DNA from: Trichuris trichiura
Taxonomy: Eukaryota; Nematoda; Enoplea; Trichinellida; Trichuridae
Assembly (NCBI GenBank): GCA_037903355.1
Contig: JBAJFE010000005.1
Location: forward strand, 868,001 to 932,000
Reading direction: 5' to 3'
DNA length: 64,000 nucleotides
Every line of letters starts with the position of its first letter. The first letter of the stretch is position 1. The position numbers and the translations under genes are program-made. Below the pieces are notes generated by a model that was not told the DNA's origin, ran no database searches, and saw only the letters and a list, made by a program, of their open reading frames with translations. Below are positions 63,201 through 64,000 of this stretch, in pieces.

Positions 63201-64000
63201 CAAATCGCAACAATGTTGCTGAAAATGTGACTACATTGGTTTTCGCTTCAAAAGACAAAGTGATCCATCCATTAGACGACGAGCGGCGATCGTAATGCAC
63301 CCAAAGGGACAATCCGACAAGGGCAACAAAGCTACAGTTGGCTTAATGGGAATACTTTTTTTTGAAGTTGAAGAAGATCCACTTCAATTGCGAGTCTGCA
63401 ATCTCAATACTAAAGTTTTACGACTTCAGGTACTCTCGTTCGGTTTGTCGTAAAAAATTTTGCGTATTCAAATTGACGCAAACATCCTAAGCATGCCTTC
63501 CTGTTGCTCCAAAGCAAAAATAGACAGCAAAGCTGCGTAACCCGCTTTTGTTTTTTCTCCTTTACAAACTGGTTCATTTGGATGTCGACCAACTGTCGCT
63601 TCCAAAAAGGGGCGTGGCGAAACAAGAAAAAGCTGCCTTGAGCCTATTTCAACGCTAAAATAAACGTCTCGGAGAGAAAGCGCTTTTCAGTCTTTCATCT
63701 CGCCGCCAAACTACTTTTTTTTTCTTACGAAAATTGCCCAATCAAAATTAGGCTTCGGCCAAAGGAACAGCGAAGTCGCCTGCCGTTGGAGGTACGGTAA
63801 AAACAAAAAACATTGCTCGAAAACCGCGAGATTTTAATTCAAACGAGCGAACGCTCGGTTGAGGAGGAAACAATAAGGCAGAGTCTTCTTGAGCGAACGT
63901 TTTGAAAGGGCAGCAATAAATTTAAATAAAAACCGTTTGAAATCCCAAAACAGACCAGTCGAAAAGAAAAATGTTACAAAAAAAATCTGACGCACAACAT
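59779..64000. other. Distal region without a recognisable gene
   Basis: No conserved protein, tRNA or exon series was identified. It contains a TA repeat (60251-60282) and a somewhat GC-richer stretch at about 60.76-61.05 kb with no identity I can assign. Minus frames such as 62391-62642 (83 codons) and 63410-63625 have no recognisable domain. Confidence 0.45.
60251..60282. repeat. (TA)n microsatellite
   Basis: About 16 TA units interrupted by a single TG. The repeat is embedded in a wider palindromic context (cacatg...cgtgtatg). Confidence 0.9.

Noticed and set aside
1..64000. CRISPR arrays, bacterial operons, prophage or plasmid features
   Set aside because: All recognised genes are spliced animal genes and nuclear tRNAs; the tandem arrays seen lack unique spacers of CRISPR type.

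Overview
The window looks like nuclear DNA of a clade I (Dorylaimia) nematode, most probably a whipworm (Trichuris). This rests on animal genes with many introns of about 47-61 bp, secreted WAP/TIL/WR1 cysteine-rich proteins, roughly 40-45% GC by eye, and metazoan-type tRNA genes. The genus is an inference. The gene families rest on conserved residues I could read directly, and all exon boundaries were assigned by hand from splice sites and reading phase.

Layout. 1-4.2 kb has no recognisable gene but contains a diverged tandem array with a period of about 218 bp (about 1.8-3.5 kb). At 4.2-12 kb, two secreted protease-inhibitor-like genes lie on opposite strands, either side of the gene for translation initiation factor eIF3 subunit F (minus strand, 7 exons). 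From 12.6 to 22.4 kb the minus strand carries an 18-exon gene for a SIPA1-like (SPAR/SPA-1 family) Rap GTPase-activating protein. Its order is N-terminal region, RapGAP, PDZ, low-complexity region, C-terminal coiled coil, and the model of 1,676 residues stays in frame throughout. From 22.4 to 45.6 kb I see no convincing gene, only one weak candidate exon, a perfect GC-rich hairpin and a long ATT microsatellite. At 45.6-46.5 kb a single open exon encodes a complete four-and-a-half-LIM (FHL / lim-9) protein. From 46.5 to 56.6 kb I find no gene, but a repeat family occurs once near 48 kb and as a tandem array of 110-bp units near 49.7-50.1 kb. At 56.6-59.8 kb there are four tRNA-Arg(TCT) and two tRNA-Gly(GCC) genes. 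The tRNA-Arg spacers are tandem duplicates, and one was invaded by a 290-bp foldback sequence with nearly perfect 121-bp arms. The last 4 kb show nothing identifiable.

How the genes relate. The two inhibitor-like genes are paralogues built from the same modules, joined at phase-1 introns. Their products should be exported, as expected for a gut-dwelling parasite or cuticle/gland secretions. All four of their WAP modules lack exactly the second and seventh cysteines, which pair with each other in canonical WAP domains, while keeping the spacing of the other six. eIF3f, the SIPA1-like RapGAP and FHL are ordinary housekeeping, signalling and cytoskeletal genes with no evident operon relationship. 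No new multi-gene system is visible. The most distinctive items are the three-disulfide WAP variant and the foldback inserted in the tRNA cluster.
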